Below are positions 52,106 through 61,198 of a stretch of 64,000 nt of DNA, piece after piece. Under the pieces are notes generated by a model. The model saw nothing but the letters and a program-made list of their open reading frames with translations, was not told the origin of the DNA and did not search any database. Every line of letters starts with the position of its first letter. The first letter of the stretch is position 1. Source of the DNA: an uncultured Aquitalea sp. (GTDB lineage: Bacteria > Pseudomonadota > Gammaproteobacteria > Burkholderiales > Chromobacteriaceae); contig NZ_CAMFLA010000013.1 in assembly GCF_945957525.1 (NCBI RefSeq), positions 62,001 to 126,000 on the forward strand, in the 5' to 3' direction. A program made the position numbers and the translations under genes.

Positions 52106-52135
52106 AAACCCCAGTCAGCAATGACTGGGGTTTTT
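52106..52135 (+). terminator. Rho-independent terminator of tRNA-Asn
   Basis: AAACCCCAGTCA, GCAA loop, TGACTGGGGTTTTT. Confidence 0.93.
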
Positions 52136-52177
52136 GCTTACCGGCCCCGGCTGGCCGTACTGTTTCTGGAGATCGCT

Positions 52178-52516
52178 ATGAGCGCTTTGCCCAAATGTCC
52201 GCAGTGTGCGTCCGAGTTCACTTATCAGGATGGCGAAATGCTGATTTGCCCGGAATGCGCGCATGAGTGGCAGCCTGGCGCGGAAGAGGAGACCGCCGGC
52301 AAGGCGGAGGTGAAAGACGCCAACGGCAATGTACTGCAGGACGGCGATACGGTGACCGTGATCAAAGATCTCAAGGTCAAGGGCTCTTCGCTGGTGGTAA
52401 AGGTTGGCACCAAGGTGAAGAACATCCGCTTGGTGGATGGCGATCACGATATCGATTGCAAAATCGACGGCATTGGCGCGATGCAGCTGAAATCCATGTA
52501 TGTGAAAAAGGCCTGA
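52178..52516 (+). CDS. PhnA/YjdM-type zinc ribbon protein
   Basis: 112 residues. An N-terminal zinc ribbon with two CxxC pairs ([20 protein letters not shown], then CPEC) is followed by the PhnA domain ([40 protein letters not shown]). Despite its old name, it is not the phosphonoacetate hydrolase and its role is unknown. Start [10 protein letters not shown] at 52178. Monocistronic with its own terminator. Confidence 0.9.
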   Translation: MSALPKCPQCASEFTYQDGEMLICPECAHEWQPGAEEETAGKAEVKDANGNVLQDGDTVTVIKDLKVKGSSLVVKVGTKVKNIRLVDGDHDIDCKIDGIGAMQLKSMYVKKA

Positions 52517-52535
52517 GCCTCTGTTGCATAATCTG

Positions 52536-52573
52536 AAACCCCGGTTGGCCGAAGAGGCTGACCGGGGTTTTTC
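52536..52573 (+). terminator. Terminator of the PhnA-like gene containing the GTTGGCCGAAG repeat
   Basis: AAACCCCGGT (52536-52545) pairs with ACCGGGGTTT (52561-52570), then T residues. The 11-mer GTTGGCCGAAG (52544-52554) begins in the stem and fills the loop. Confidence 0.85.
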
Positions 52574-52784
52574 ATGGCCGCCGGTCATCCAATTTGCATG
52601 CGATGGCGCGCTAAGTCAGCGCAACCGCCTAAGTGTGTGATGTGGCTGGCTGAATCCCTTGGGCATGATGTATAAAACAGCAAACCGGCTGCAGTCCGCA
52701 GACAGTCGCCAGCAGAGCGTCGATGCGGATCCCGCCTTCAGGCAGCCGGACAGCAAAACTACAAGCAAATAAGGGAGTCAGTGG

Positions 52785-54404
52785 ATGACTATCAAGATTC
52801 GTATTACGTTGCTGCTGGCCATGGCGCTGCTTGCGCTGGTGGTGCTCAGCGGTGTCGGTTTGTTTCAGTTGAGCGCGGCGCAATCCCGCTTCGAATACAT
52901 CAGCAGCAATACTTTCCCCAGCCTGAAATCTCTGGAAACCGCGCAAAAGTCGCTGGCGCGGGTTCGTATTGCGCTGCGCAATCACGCCGCGCACGTCAAT
53001 GCGGAAAAAAAGCAGCTGGATGAGAAAGAGGTGGAGGCGGCGCTGACGGATTTCGATCAGGCGATTGCTTATTACGAGAAGAACCTGGCGGATGAAGACA
53101 CCGACCGCAAGCTGGTGAAGCAGGACAAGGACGATATGGCGCGCTATCGCGCGGCAATGGGCGAGTTTTTCAATAACTCCCGTTCCAATTACATGTCCGT
53201 AGCGAACGCGCAGCTGGACGGCGGCGATCTTTTCCAGTTGGCCGGCAAGCTGGAAGACGACCTGGTCAAGCATGTCGAATACAACTATCAGAGCGCTGGC
53301 GAGCTGGTCCGCGCCAATCAGGCGGCTTACAACCAGGCCCGCTGGATTCAGGCCGGCTTGGCCGCAGCGGTGCTGCTTGCCGTAGCGATCGGCGGTTTCA
53401 TGCTGATCCGCTCCATCGTGGGTTCCTTGTCCGAGATGCAGCACACCATGGAAAAGATCAGCCGCGAGCGAGACTTCTCGGCGCGGGTGCGCAGCAAGGG
53501 ACAGGATGAAATCGGCCGTACCGCTACAGCGTTCAATAGTCTGGTGGAGGGCGTGCAAACCAGCCTGCGCGAGCTGCGCAGCGGCTCGCAAGAGGTAGTG
53601 GCTTCATCCAATGCCATGGCTGACAATGCTCAAGCCATCTACCGCGCGGCAGCCCAGCAAAGCGAATCCTCCTCGGCGGTGGCCGCCACCATCGAACAGA
53701 TGACGGTGAGCGTTAATCATGTGGCCGAGCGCGCCGACGAAGCGCACGACCTGTCGCGCTCCTCCAGCGAGAAAGCGGAGGCCGGTTCCGCCACCATCAG
53801 CCAGACCATCCGCGATATTCGCGAAATATCCCAGGCCATTGGCAGCGCCAGCACCGCCATCAATGGGCTGAATCAGCAGAGCAGCCAGATTGTTTCGGTC
53901 GTGCAGGTGATTCGCGATGTGGCCGATCAGACCAATCTGCTGGCGCTGAACGCTGCTATCGAAGCCGCCCGCGCGGGCGAGATGGGGCGCGGCTTTGCCG
54001 TGGTGGCGGATGAGGTGCGCAAGTTGGCCGAACGCACCGCCAGCTCCACCAGCGAGATATCCGGCAGCCTGCAGGCCATGCAGCGCGAGGTGGCGGCGGT
54101 GGTGGGACAGATGAAGACGGCGGAGGAGGTAGCGCGTACCGGCGTGGCCCGTGCCGACGCCGCCGATCAGGCCATTCAGAGCATAGGCGGTGCGGCGGCC
54201 GATACCACACGCGTCGTGATGGATATTTCCAGCGCCATCAAGGAGCAAGGCATGGCCAGCAACAATATCGCCATGCAGGTGGAGCAGATAGCCCAGATGT
54301 CCGAGCAGGCCAACGATGCGGCCTCCCGCTCGGCAGCCAGTTCTGACGAGTTGAAGCAGTTGGCCGAAAGGCAAATGCGGATCATCGCGCAATACCAGTT
54401 GTAA
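52785..54404 (+). CDS. Methyl-accepting chemotaxis protein
   Basis: 539 residues. TM1 ([20 protein letters not shown]), a periplasmic four-helix bundle of about 155 residues, TM2 ([19 protein letters not shown]), HAMP, then a long coiled coil with the hairpin tip [20 protein letters not shown] and [20 protein letters not shown]. It sends ligand signals to CheA/CheW. No NWETF-type CheR tether at the C-terminus (ends MRIIAQYQL). No che genes adjacent; ligand unknown. Confidence 0.96.
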   Translation: MTIKIRITLLLAMALLALVVLSGVGLFQLSAAQSRFEYISSNTFPSLKSLETAQKSLARVRIALRNHAAHVNAEKKQLDEKEVEAALTDFDQAIAYYEKNLADEDTDRKLVKQDKDDMARYRAAMGEFFNNSRSNYMSVANAQLDGGDLFQLAGKLEDDLVKHVEYNYQSAGELVRANQAAYNQARWIQAGLAAAVLLAVAIGGFMLIRSIVGSLSEMQHTMEKISRERDFSARVRSKGQDEIGRTATAFNSLVEGVQTSLRELRSGSQEVVASSNAMADNAQAIYRAAAQQSESSSAVAATIEQMTVSVNHVAERADEAHDLSRSSSEKAEAGSATISQTIRDIREISQAIGSASTAINGLNQQSSQIVSVVQVIRDVADQTNLLALNAAIEAARAGEMGRGFAVVADEVRKLAERTASSTSEISGSLQAMQREVAAVVGQMKTAEEVARTGVARADAADQAIQSIGGAAADTTRVVMDISSAIKEQGMASNNIAMQVEQIAQMSEQANDAASRSAASSDELKQLAERQMRIIAQYQL

Positions 54405-54425
54405 AACACGGCGTGTCGCTTCGAG

Positions 54426-54456
54426 CAACCGGGCCTTCTGGCCCGGTTTTGTTTTA
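54426..54456 (+). terminator. Rho-independent terminator of the chemoreceptor gene
   Basis: CAACCGGGCC, TTCT loop, GGCCCGGTTTTG followed by TTTT. Confidence 0.88.
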
Positions 54457-54781
54457 TGCGACGCCTAGGTGCATTCGGAAAACCGGATGATTGCTGCGCT
54501 GCAAATCCGGCAAGCCGAAAGCTTTTATCTGAAGCGACTTGTAATGTTTCTGTAATCAATGGCTTGGCATGCGCCGCTAGTCGGTAAAACTGGCATGAAT
54601 GCTGCTCAATGGAGGGCGTCGCCCGCGTGCTGGCTTTCTGCCGGCGGACGAGAACAATGCAGAAGAATCCGCGCGACTGACCGGCCAAGGGCATATCAAG
54701 AAAAGCCTGAAGGCGGGCGGATCGCGCCATAGCGCTGCTCCGGCAGCCTTGTCCCCCTTGACCTTATCAAAGGATCTAGAG
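54457..54781. other. Leader region of the asparaginase gene
   Basis: 325 bases without a convincing gene. A frame open from 54599 reads into the asparaginase but lacks a ribosome site and family sequence, so I treat it as leader. TTGTAATG and TTGGCATG near 54540-54565 could hold promoter elements; I found no clear riboswitch. Confidence 0.3.
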
Positions 54782-55852
54782 ATGAAACTCAAGCTGAAGA
54801 TGCTCATTGCCTCCACTGCCGTTATGGGCGCTTTCGCCGCACAGCCGGTTCTGGCCGACGCCAAGCCGCATGTGGTGATTCTGGCTACCGGCGGCACTAT
54901 CGCCGGCACTGGCGCCACCAGCACCACCACCGTGGGCTACACCGCCGCCAAGCTGGGTGTGGACCAGATGATCGCCTCCGTGCCGGAACTGGCCAAAGTG
55001 GCCGATGTGCGCGGCGAGCAAGTAGCGCAGATCGCCAGCGAAAGCATGACCAACGAAGTGTGGCTGAAGCTGGCCAAGCGCGTGAATGAAGTGCTGGCGC
55101 AGAAAGATGTGGACGGCGTGGTGATTACCCACGGCACCGACACCATTGAGGAAACCGCCTATTTCCTCAATCTGGTAGTGAAAAGCAAGAAGCCGGTTGT
55201 CGTGGTGGGCGCCATGCGTCCGGCCACCGCCATCAGCGCCGATGGCCCGATCAACCTCTACAATGCCGTGCTGCTGGCTGGCAGCAAGGACGCCATGGGC
55301 AAGGGCGTGATGGTGGCCCTGAACGACCAGATCAACGCCGCGCGCGAAGTGACCAAGACCAACACTTCCACCGCCGATACGTTCAAGTCGCCGGAAATGG
55401 GTGTGCTGGGCTATATGCAGGACAACAAGCCGCACTTCTACCGCATGTCCACCCGCAAGAATACTGCTGACAGCGAGTTCGACATCAGCAAGCTGAACAG
55501 CCTGCCGCGCGTCGACATTGTCTACGGTTACGCCAATATGGACCGCGTGGCCATGGACGCCGACATCGCCGCCGGCGCGCAAGGCATTGTGCAGGCTGGC
55601 GTGGGTGACGGCAGCGTGGCCGCGCAAATGATGCCGGCCTTCCGCGACGCGCGTAAGAAAGGCGTGATCGTGGTGCGCAGCTCCCGCGTAGGCAACGGCA
55701 TCGTAGCCCGCAACGGTGAAGCCAACGACGACAAGGAAGATCTGGTGGTGAGCGATACCCTCACTGCGCAGAAAGCACGCATTCTGCTGATGCTGGGCCT
55801 GACCAAGACCCACGACACCAAAGAACTGCAACGCATGTTCTACACCTACTAA
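54782..55852 (+). CDS. ansB: Type II (periplasmic) L-asparaginase / glutaminase-asparaginase
   Basis: 356 residues from MKLKLKMLIASTAVMGAFAA, with a signal peptide likely cut after PVLADA. Two catalytic threonine motifs are intact: ILATGGTIAGTGA and VITHGTDTIEET; VVVVGAMRPATAISADGP is the third family block. It hydrolyses Asn (and in close relatives Gln) to the acid and ammonia in the periplasm. Pseudomonas-type glutaminase-asparaginases share the ASESMTN-like segment, so dual activity is likely. Monocistronic. Confidence 0.94.
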   Translation: MKLKLKMLIASTAVMGAFAAQPVLADAKPHVVILATGGTIAGTGATSTTTVGYTAAKLGVDQMIASVPELAKVADVRGEQVAQIASESMTNEVWLKLAKRVNEVLAQKDVDGVVITHGTDTIEETAYFLNLVVKSKKPVVVVGAMRPATAISADGPINLYNAVLLAGSKDAMGKGVMVALNDQINAAREVTKTNTSTADTFKSPEMGVLGYMQDNKPHFYRMSTRKNTADSEFDISKLNSLPRVDIVYGYANMDRVAMDADIAAGAQGIVQAGVGDGSVAAQMMPAFRDARKKGVIVVRSSRVGNGIVARNGEANDDKEDLVVSDTLTAQKARILLMLGLTKTHDTKELQRMFYTY

Positions 55853-55890
55853 CGGGAAGACTCTGACTGGGTCACGTTGTCAGTTGGGCA

Positions 55891-55924
55891 AACGCCGCTC
55901 GCGCCAGGTTGCGAGCGGCGTTTT
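55891..55924 (+). terminator. Rho-independent terminator of ansB
   Basis: AACGCCGCTCGC, eight-base loop, GCGAGCGGCGTT followed by TT. Confidence 0.88.
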
Positions 55925-56013
55925 GCATTGGCGGCTTGAGGAACCTGTGACTGCGCGGCTACTCTAGCGATAGAGTTTTCTCAGCCTGCATTTTATTTTT
56001 CACAGGAGTCCCC

Positions 56014-56577
56014 ATGAAAGTTCTTACCGTAGCCGGTTTGGTGCTGGCATTGTTCGGCCTGGCAAGTCAGGCGGCTCCTGTGTCGCAAGAGGTGCCTGCC
56101 GTCGTGATTTCAGAGCAAACGGCCCGCGAGGCGCTGGTGACCGCCGTGGATATTGAACGGCGCGAAGTCGCGCTGACTCTGCCTTCCGGCGCGACAGAGC
56201 TGGTGACCGTCAGCCCGGAGGTGCGCAATCTGGAGCAATTGAAGGCCGGCGATAAAGTGCTGACCACCGTGCGGCAAAGCTTTGTCATGCGTCTGAAGCC
56301 CGGTGGCGGCTACCGGATGACGTCGGAGGGCGGCGGTGTCAGCCAATCTGAAGCTGGTCAGGCGCCGGCCATTGCCGCCGTGGACAAAGTGGATTTCATC
56401 GCTGATGTGAAGTCGGTGGACAAAGCCAGCGGCAGAGTGATCGCGCTGGGCGCGAAGGGCAAGGAAGTGACGCTCAACATCACCAATCAGGATGTGCTGG
56501 ATGTCATGCGGCCGGGCGATCAGCTGGTGGGGCGTTACAGCAAGTCGCTGGCCATTTCCGTCACCCCCAGTCCCTGA
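56014..56577 (+). CDS. Exported protein with two tandem copies of a small beta domain, function unknown
   Basis: 187 residues; I do not recognise the family. Signal peptide MKVLTVAGLVLALFGLASQA. Two halves resemble each other: residues ~40-95 (VTAVDIERREVALTLPSGAT ... LKAGDKVLTTV) and ~125-183 (IADVKSVDKASGRVIALGAK ... MRPGDQLVGRY). Each has a beta-rich pattern ending in a [KR]xGDxL turn, like small OB-type or CusF-like metal-binding folds, but no Met/His site is evident. CACAGGAG precedes the start. Stands alone. Confidence 0.75.
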   Translation: MKVLTVAGLVLALFGLASQAAPVSQEVPAVVISEQTAREALVTAVDIERREVALTLPSGATELVTVSPEVRNLEQLKAGDKVLTTVRQSFVMRLKPGGGYRMTSEGGGVSQSEAGQAPAIAAVDKVDFIADVKSVDKASGRVIALGAKGKEVTLNITNQDVLDVMRPGDQLVGRYSKSLAISVTPSP

Positions 56578-56602
56578 TTCGGTCCTTGTCCGTTGCCGCA
56601 GG

Positions 56603-56613
56603 GTTGGCCGAAG
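56603..56613 (+). repeat. GTTGGCCGAAG repeat, intergenic copy
   Basis: In the 51-base gap between the convergent duplicated-domain protein and the MarR regulator. Confidence 0.6.
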
Positions 56614-56628
56614 GGCCGACCCGCGACA

Positions 56629-57099
56629 TCAGCGACTAAGCTTCTCCAGCAGATTTTGCAGTTGGCGCATTTCGTCGCCGTCCAGGCGTTGGCGGAACCA
56701 CGCCGCTGCGTCCCGCACCGCGGCCGCCATGGCCACCTCGATCAATTCCCTGCCTGCCTCGGTGAGGGCTGCCGGTTTCACTCGCAAATCCTCTGCCTGC
56801 TGGGTACGGCTGATCAGGCCGCGCGCTTCCAGCTGCGACAACACCTTGGTCAGCCCGCCGGAGGTAATCACCATTTCCTGCTGAATGTTCGACGGCGTCA
56901 TGCGATGCGGTGGTGGTGCGTTGCGCAGTGTGGCCAGCAGGTCGAATTCCATTTCGCTCAACGCGCATTTCGCCAGCGTCGGCGCCATAGTGTCCAGCGA
57001 AGCGGCTTGCGCCCATTGCAGATGCAGGAACAGCGGCACGGTTTGCTGATCGTGCTCGCTGTCCCACCGGTGCTGCTCCATGCGTGATTTCAGGGCCAT
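56629..57099 (-). CDS. MarR family transcriptional regulator
   Basis: 156 residues from MALKSRMEQHRWDSEHDQQT at 57099. Winged helix: LSEMEFDLLATLRNAPPPHR, MTPSNIQQEMVITSGGLTKV, LSQLEARGLISRTQQAEDLR. Dimeric MarR repressors lose DNA on ligand binding or oxidation. A perfect 20-bp palindrome in the divergent gap is the probable operator, so it likely controls itself and the ferric-reductase-like gene. Confidence 0.92.
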   Translation of the reverse strand: MALKSRMEQHRWDSEHDQQTVPLFLHLQWAQAASLDTMAPTLAKCALSEMEFDLLATLRNAPPPHRMTPSNIQQEMVITSGGLTKVLSQLEARGLISRTQQAEDLRVKPAALTEAGRELIEVAMAAAVRDAAAWFRQRLDGDEMRQLQNLLEKLSR

Positions 57100-57160
57100 G
57101 CGGCGGCTTTCTGTTAGGAAAATGTTGCGGAAGGCCCGCAAGATGTTAACGGGTTTTTAG

Positions 57161-57180
57161 TTATCTTTCTAGAAAGATAA
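57161..57180. promoter_or_regulatory. Perfect 20-bp palindrome, likely MarR operator
   Basis: TTATCTTTCTAGAAAGATAA is its own reverse complement. It lies 61 bases from the marR start and 47 bases from the divergent reductase start, where it would cover a promoter. Confidence 0.8.
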
Positions 57181-57227
57181 TTGGTGATATGCTTCAGTCA
57201 CAACATATCGGGACGAGGAGCGTCGTC

Positions 57228-58568
57228 ATGAGCAAGATTGCAAAAAGTTTCTGGGGCGGCCTGGCTGGTCTTAGCGTGCTGTGGTTGTTGGTTAACCCGG
57301 ACGTGTTGGCGGGACAGCCCAATTTCATCGCCTGGCGCAACGTGCTGGTGCAGTACAGCGGCGTGCTGGGCATGGGGGTGATGAGCGTCGCCATGTTGCT
57401 GGCAATGCGCCCGCTGTGGCTGGAGCCGAAACTGGGCGGGCTGGATAAAGTGTACCGCCTGCACAAATGGTTGGGCATTGCCGGCCTGATCCTCTCAGTT
57501 AGCCACTGGCTGCTGGCCAAGGGCCCCAAATGGCTCAGCCAGCTGGGCTTGTTGCAAGGCGGCAGACCGCGCGGTCCTCGCCCAGCGGCGCTGAACGACG
57601 GCAGTCTGCAGGCACTGTTCCAGCAGTTGCGGCATACCGCGGAGAGCATGGGCGAGTGGGCGTTCTACGCCGCCGCCGCGCTGATGGTGCTGGCCTTGAT
57701 CAAAGCCGTGCCTTATCGCTGGTTCAGCAAGCTGCATCGCGCTCTGCCCGTAGCCTATCTGGTGTTGGCATTTCACTCGGTCGTGCTGCTGCGCTTTGAC
57801 AACTGGCTCTCGCCGCTGGGGGTAGTGATGACGCTGCTGCTGGCGGGCGGAACGGTTTCCGCCATCTTGTCCCTGCTGGGCAAGCGCGCGGGCAGACCCG
57901 CCGCCATGGCCAGTATTTCCGCACTGGACTATCAGCAAAGCCAGCAAGTCCTGACAGTGGAGCTGCAGTTTGAGGGCAACTGGCCGGGGCATAGGGCAGG
58001 ACAGTTTGCCTTTATCACATTTGACGAAAAGGAAGGCGCTCATCCGTTTACCCTTGCCTCGGCCTGGCGCGGGGATGGCAAGGCGCGTGTCATGATCAAG
58101 GCGCTGGGCGACTATACCGCTAGCCTGCCGGCACTGTTGAAGCTGGGAGACGCGGTGAAAGTGGAAGGGCCGTACGGCCGCTTCACCTTTGAAGGCAAGA
58201 CCCGGCGGCAGATCTGGATCAGCGGCGGCATTGGCGTCACTCCCTTCCTGGCACGCATGCAGGCGCTGGTGGCCGGCGACAAGCCACATCGCGTTGATTT
58301 CTTCCATGCCATGCGCGATGCCGACGAAAGCGTGATTGCTCGCTTGCGCAAGACCGCGGCCGGCGCGGGCGTCAAACTGCACCTGTTCAGCCAGGCTCAG
58401 GGCCAGCGGCTGGATGCGGCGCAACTCCAGCAGTTGGCGCCTGATTGGCGTGAGGCGGACTTCTGGTTCTGCGGCCCTGCCGGCTTCGGCCAACAGTTGA
58501 AGCAAGCGCTGGTGGCGCAAGGTCTGCCGGCAGATCGCTTCCATCAGGAACTCTTCATGATGCGCTGA
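57228..58568 (+). CDS. Ferric reductase-like transmembrane oxidoreductase (FAD/NAD)
   Basis: 446 residues. Six or so N-terminal helices with heme-ligand histidines (VYRLHKWLGIAGLILSVSHW; SKLHRALPVAYLVLAFHSVV), then a ferredoxin-reductase FAD domain (HRAGQFAFITFDEKEGAHPF) and NAD domain (RQIWISGGIGVTPFLARMQA; WFCGPAGFG). It would move electrons from NAD(P)H through FAD and heme across the membrane, to iron or another acceptor. Divergent MarR gene and shared palindrome suggest ligand- or redox-controlled expression. Confidence 0.88.
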   Translation: MSKIAKSFWGGLAGLSVLWLLVNPDVLAGQPNFIAWRNVLVQYSGVLGMGVMSVAMLLAMRPLWLEPKLGGLDKVYRLHKWLGIAGLILSVSHWLLAKGPKWLSQLGLLQGGRPRGPRPAALNDGSLQALFQQLRHTAESMGEWAFYAAAALMVLALIKAVPYRWFSKLHRALPVAYLVLAFHSVVLLRFDNWLSPLGVVMTLLLAGGTVSAILSLLGKRAGRPAAMASISALDYQQSQQVLTVELQFEGNWPGHRAGQFAFITFDEKEGAHPFTLASAWRGDGKARVMIKALGDYTASLPALLKLGDAVKVEGPYGRFTFEGKTRRQIWISGGIGVTPFLARMQALVAGDKPHRVDFFHAMRDADESVIARLRKTAAGAGVKLHLFSQAQGQRLDAAQLQQLAPDWREADFWFCGPAGFGQQLKQALVAQGLPADRFHQELFMMR

Positions 58569-58571
58569 ACT

Positions 58572-58674
58572 CGGCTAGCAACACGCTGGATGCAGTGCGA
58601 CAGCATGACGTATCCGGGCGCTGCCTGCGTCGGCGCGCCATGCCTCAACCGCGACACTGGCTTTTGTTAGCCCT
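58572..58674 (-). repeat. Correia-like inverted-repeat element, copy D
   Basis: About 103 bp; on the minus strand it starts GGGCTAACAAAAGCC and ends GTTGCTAGCC. It contains GGCGCGCCGACGCAGGCAG, identical over 19 bases to copy B and at the same distance (about 30 bases) from the CTAACAAAA end. It fills the gap before the DUF3861 gene. Confidence 0.7.
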
Positions 58675-58711
58675 TCCAAGCGAGCCGGCCATGACATCAA
58701 GGAAACCCACC

Positions 58712-59038
58712 ATGAAACAACATCGTTACCGTATCACAGTAGAACATCTGTCTGATTTGAACGGCGGCCCGTCGCCCTATAACGCGCCGCTGAGTTTCGA
58801 AGCGGGCAACCACGACGACCTGTTCCGCATTGTGGAGAAGGTGCGGGGCAGGGGCGATTTCGATGTTGAAACCGCTACAGCTTTTGCCATTGGTCTCAAA
58901 CTGTTTGGCGAGGTGGTAATGCAAAACCGTCAGCTGCCGCTGTTTGAAGAAATGGGCCCGCAGTTTGGCGCGTTCATGAAAAAGCTGAAGCAGGGCATCA
59001 AGGCTGCAGAAGCGGATCAACCGGCGAGTCCGGAGTGA
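58712..59038 (+). CDS. DUF3861 domain protein
   Basis: 108 residues, start MKQHRYRITVEHLSDLNGGP at 58712 after AAGGAAA. A single DUF3861 domain: PLSFEAGNHDDLFRIVEKVR and FAIGLKLFGEVVMQNRQLPL. Role unknown; small soluble cytoplasmic protein. A Correia-like repeat ends 38 bases upstream. Confidence 0.85.
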   Translation: MKQHRYRITVEHLSDLNGGPSPYNAPLSFEAGNHDDLFRIVEKVRGRGDFDVETATAFAIGLKLFGEVVMQNRQLPLFEEMGPQFGAFMKKLKQGIKAAEADQPASPE

Positions 59039-59054
59039 AAACGGGGAGCATGAT

Positions 59055-59065
59055 GTTTGCCGAAG
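59055..59065 (+). repeat. GTTTGCCGAAG repeat, intergenic copy
   Basis: Just past the DUF3861 stop codon, a sister form of the window-wide 11-mer, followed by GG as in most copies. Confidence 0.5.
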
Positions 59066-59207
59066 GGATGGTGTTGTTCATCCTGGTTTGAGGGCGAATG
59101 ATGCTAAAAATACATTTTTGACGGCAATCAACATTCAATAAATTGGTTAATCATGATTTTCTGAATTAAGGCGTAGACTGCCTCCATTTCCTTGCTTGGA
59201 GTTGGAC

Positions 59208-61103
59208 ATGAGCCGCAATCTGCACCGCCTTACCCTGTTGTCCGCCCTGCTGGTCGCCTGGCCGGCGTTTGCCGAACCCGCAGCGCCGGATTATGTTGAT
59301 CCCGGCCAGTTCCTGCAGGCGGCGCAACAGCGCGTCTTGCCGCCGGACATTCCCTGGAACGGCAAGAGCGAAGCCTTTGTCGTAGCCAAGGATGACCCCT
59401 GGGCCACGCCTTTCGAGGCCTCCGGCCTGACGCACACCCCGCCCTACAACGAAACGCTGGCCTATCTGGAGCGGCTTGCAGCTGCCAGGCCTGATTTGAT
59501 TCGTCTGACCCCGTTAGCTGAAAAAACCGGCGAGGGACGCGATTTCATGATGGCGGTCGTGTCCACCGTCGCAGACAAAAGCGCGGCAGGTTTGCAGGCT
59601 TCCGGCAAACCCACCGTTTACGTACAGGCCGGCATTCACCCGGGAGAAGCCAACGGCAAGGACGCCGGTTTGATGTTGCTGCGCGACATGCTGATTCGCG
59701 GCAGTGAGAAAAACCTGCTCGAGAAGGTGAATCTGTTGTTTGTGCCGACCGTCAACATTGATGGCGACATGCGCTACGGCAAATATGGCCGCATCAACCA
59801 GAATGGCCCCGAACAGACCGGATGGCGCGTCAACAGCCGCAACCTCAATCTCAATCGCGACTTCACCAAACTGGACAGCCCGGAGATCCGCAATGTGGCG
59901 CGGGTGCTGGACCAGTACCAACCCGACTTCTTCATCGACACCCACAGTACCGATGGCGTGGACTACCGTTACGACGTCACCTATTGCAACAACGGCAAGG
60001 GCTGGTCTCCCGCCGCCAGCGAATGGATGGACAAGGTGATGACGCCTTATGTCTACCAACAGCTGCGCAACTATGGCCATGAGCCCAATGTGTGCATCTC
60101 GATGAACGACAACGAGGACATCAGCAAGGGCTACTACCCTTACTACACCGACCTGGCGCGCTTCTCCAACCAATATGCCGACGTGCGCGGCATCCCGGCT
60201 ATTCTGGTGGAGTTGCACGCATTGAAACCCTATCGTCAGCAAGTGCTAGGCAACTATGTGCTCTACAAGGCCATTCTGGAAAACGTGGCCGCCAACAGCG
60301 CCAGCTTGCGAGCCGCCATTGCCAGCGACCGGTCGGAACGTCCGCGCGATGTCACCCTCACCTGGAAAGAACCTGAAGGCAAGCCGCAAGTGGTGGACTT
60401 CAAAGGCCTGAAGTTCGACAAGGTGGCTTCCCCGATTACCGGCGACAAAATCGTCCGCTGGAGCAACCAGCCCAAGGATTACCGCCTGCCCATCACGCCG
60501 CTGACCGTGCCGGATCTGGTGGTGACCCGGCCCAAGGCCTATGTGGTGCCCGCACAATGGCACGAAGTGATCGAGCGGCTGAAAGTGCACGGCATCCGTC
60601 TGAGCACGCTCGACAAGCCCACCACGATGGAAGTCACCATGTATCGCATGGACGATATTAAGCTGGGGACGCCGTTTGAGCCGGACAGAGAGTCCGCCGA
60701 CAAGATTCCGGGTTATGAAGGCCGGCTGCTGATCAGCGGCAAACCGGTGGCGCAGCAGCGTAAAGTCACCTATCCCGCAGGCTCGGTAGTGGTTGACCCT
60801 AATCAGGCGCTTGGCACGCTGGCCATGGTGCTGCTGGAGCCGGACAGCCCGGACTCTTTCCTGCATTGGGGCTTCTTCAACGCCAACCTGACGTCTGCCG
60901 AAGCGCCGGAAGCCTACGTGATGGAACCGATGGCCCGCCGCATGTTAGCCGAAAGCCCGGCGCTGAAACAGGCCTTTGCAGCCAAACTGAAGGCCGAGCC
61001 CAAGTTCGCCAAGGACCGCAACGCCCGCCTCAACTGGTTCTATGAGCAAACCCCGTTTGCCGACAGCAACCGCTTCCTGTATCCGGTAGGCATCGTGCGC
61101 TGA
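59208..61103 (+). CDS. M14 family zinc carboxypeptidase, exported
   Basis: 631 residues. Signal peptide MSRNLHRLTLLSALLVAWPA, cleaved near AFA. Zinc ligands: HxxE in GIHPGEANGKDAGL and the distal His in FIDTHSTDGVDYR; the general-base Glu is likely in LVELHALKPYRQQ. Long C-terminal half (~250 residues) without recognised domain, beta-rich, ending NRFLYPVGIVR. It would trim C-terminal residues of peptides in the periplasm. Monocistronic. Confidence 0.9.
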   Translation: MSRNLHRLTLLSALLVAWPAFAEPAAPDYVDPGQFLQAAQQRVLPPDIPWNGKSEAFVVAKDDPWATPFEASGLTHTPPYNETLAYLERLAAARPDLIRLTPLAEKTGEGRDFMMAVVSTVADKSAAGLQASGKPTVYVQAGIHPGEANGKDAGLMLLRDMLIRGSEKNLLEKVNLLFVPTVNIDGDMRYGKYGRINQNGPEQTGWRVNSRNLNLNRDFTKLDSPEIRNVARVLDQYQPDFFIDTHSTDGVDYRYDVTYCNNGKGWSPAASEWMDKVMTPYVYQQLRNYGHEPNVCISMNDNEDISKGYYPYYTDLARFSNQYADVRGIPAILVELHALKPYRQQVLGNYVLYKAILENVAANSASLRAAIASDRSERPRDVTLTWKEPEGKPQVVDFKGLKFDKVASPITGDKIVRWSNQPKDYRLPITPLTVPDLVVTRPKAYVVPAQWHEVIERLKVHGIRLSTLDKPTTMEVTMYRMDDIKLGTPFEPDRESADKIPGYEGRLLISGKPVAQQRKVTYPAGSVVVDPNQALGTLAMVLLEPDSPDSFLHWGFFNANLTSAEAPEAYVMEPMARRMLAESPALKQAFAAKLKAEPKFAKDRNARLNWFYEQTPFADSNRFLYPVGIVR

Positions 61104-61124
61104 GACTCAGGACTTTGCCAAAAC

Positions 61125-61155
61125 AAAACCCCGTCGCAATTGAGACGGGGTTTTT
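61125..61155. terminator. Bidirectional terminator between the M14 peptidase and rlmD
   Basis: AAAACCCCGTC, loop, GACGGGGTTTTT; A and T runs on both sides serve the convergent genes. Confidence 0.9.
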
Positions 61156-61198
61156 CATGCGCGGCGACGCTTTGCCTGGCGGGGCCTGTGCCGGTGTT

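Noticed and set aside
54599-54781. In-frame N-terminal extension of asparaginase
   Set aside because: The signal peptide of the periplasmic enzyme starts at 54782; upstream residues are not protein-like and there is no ribosome site at 54599.
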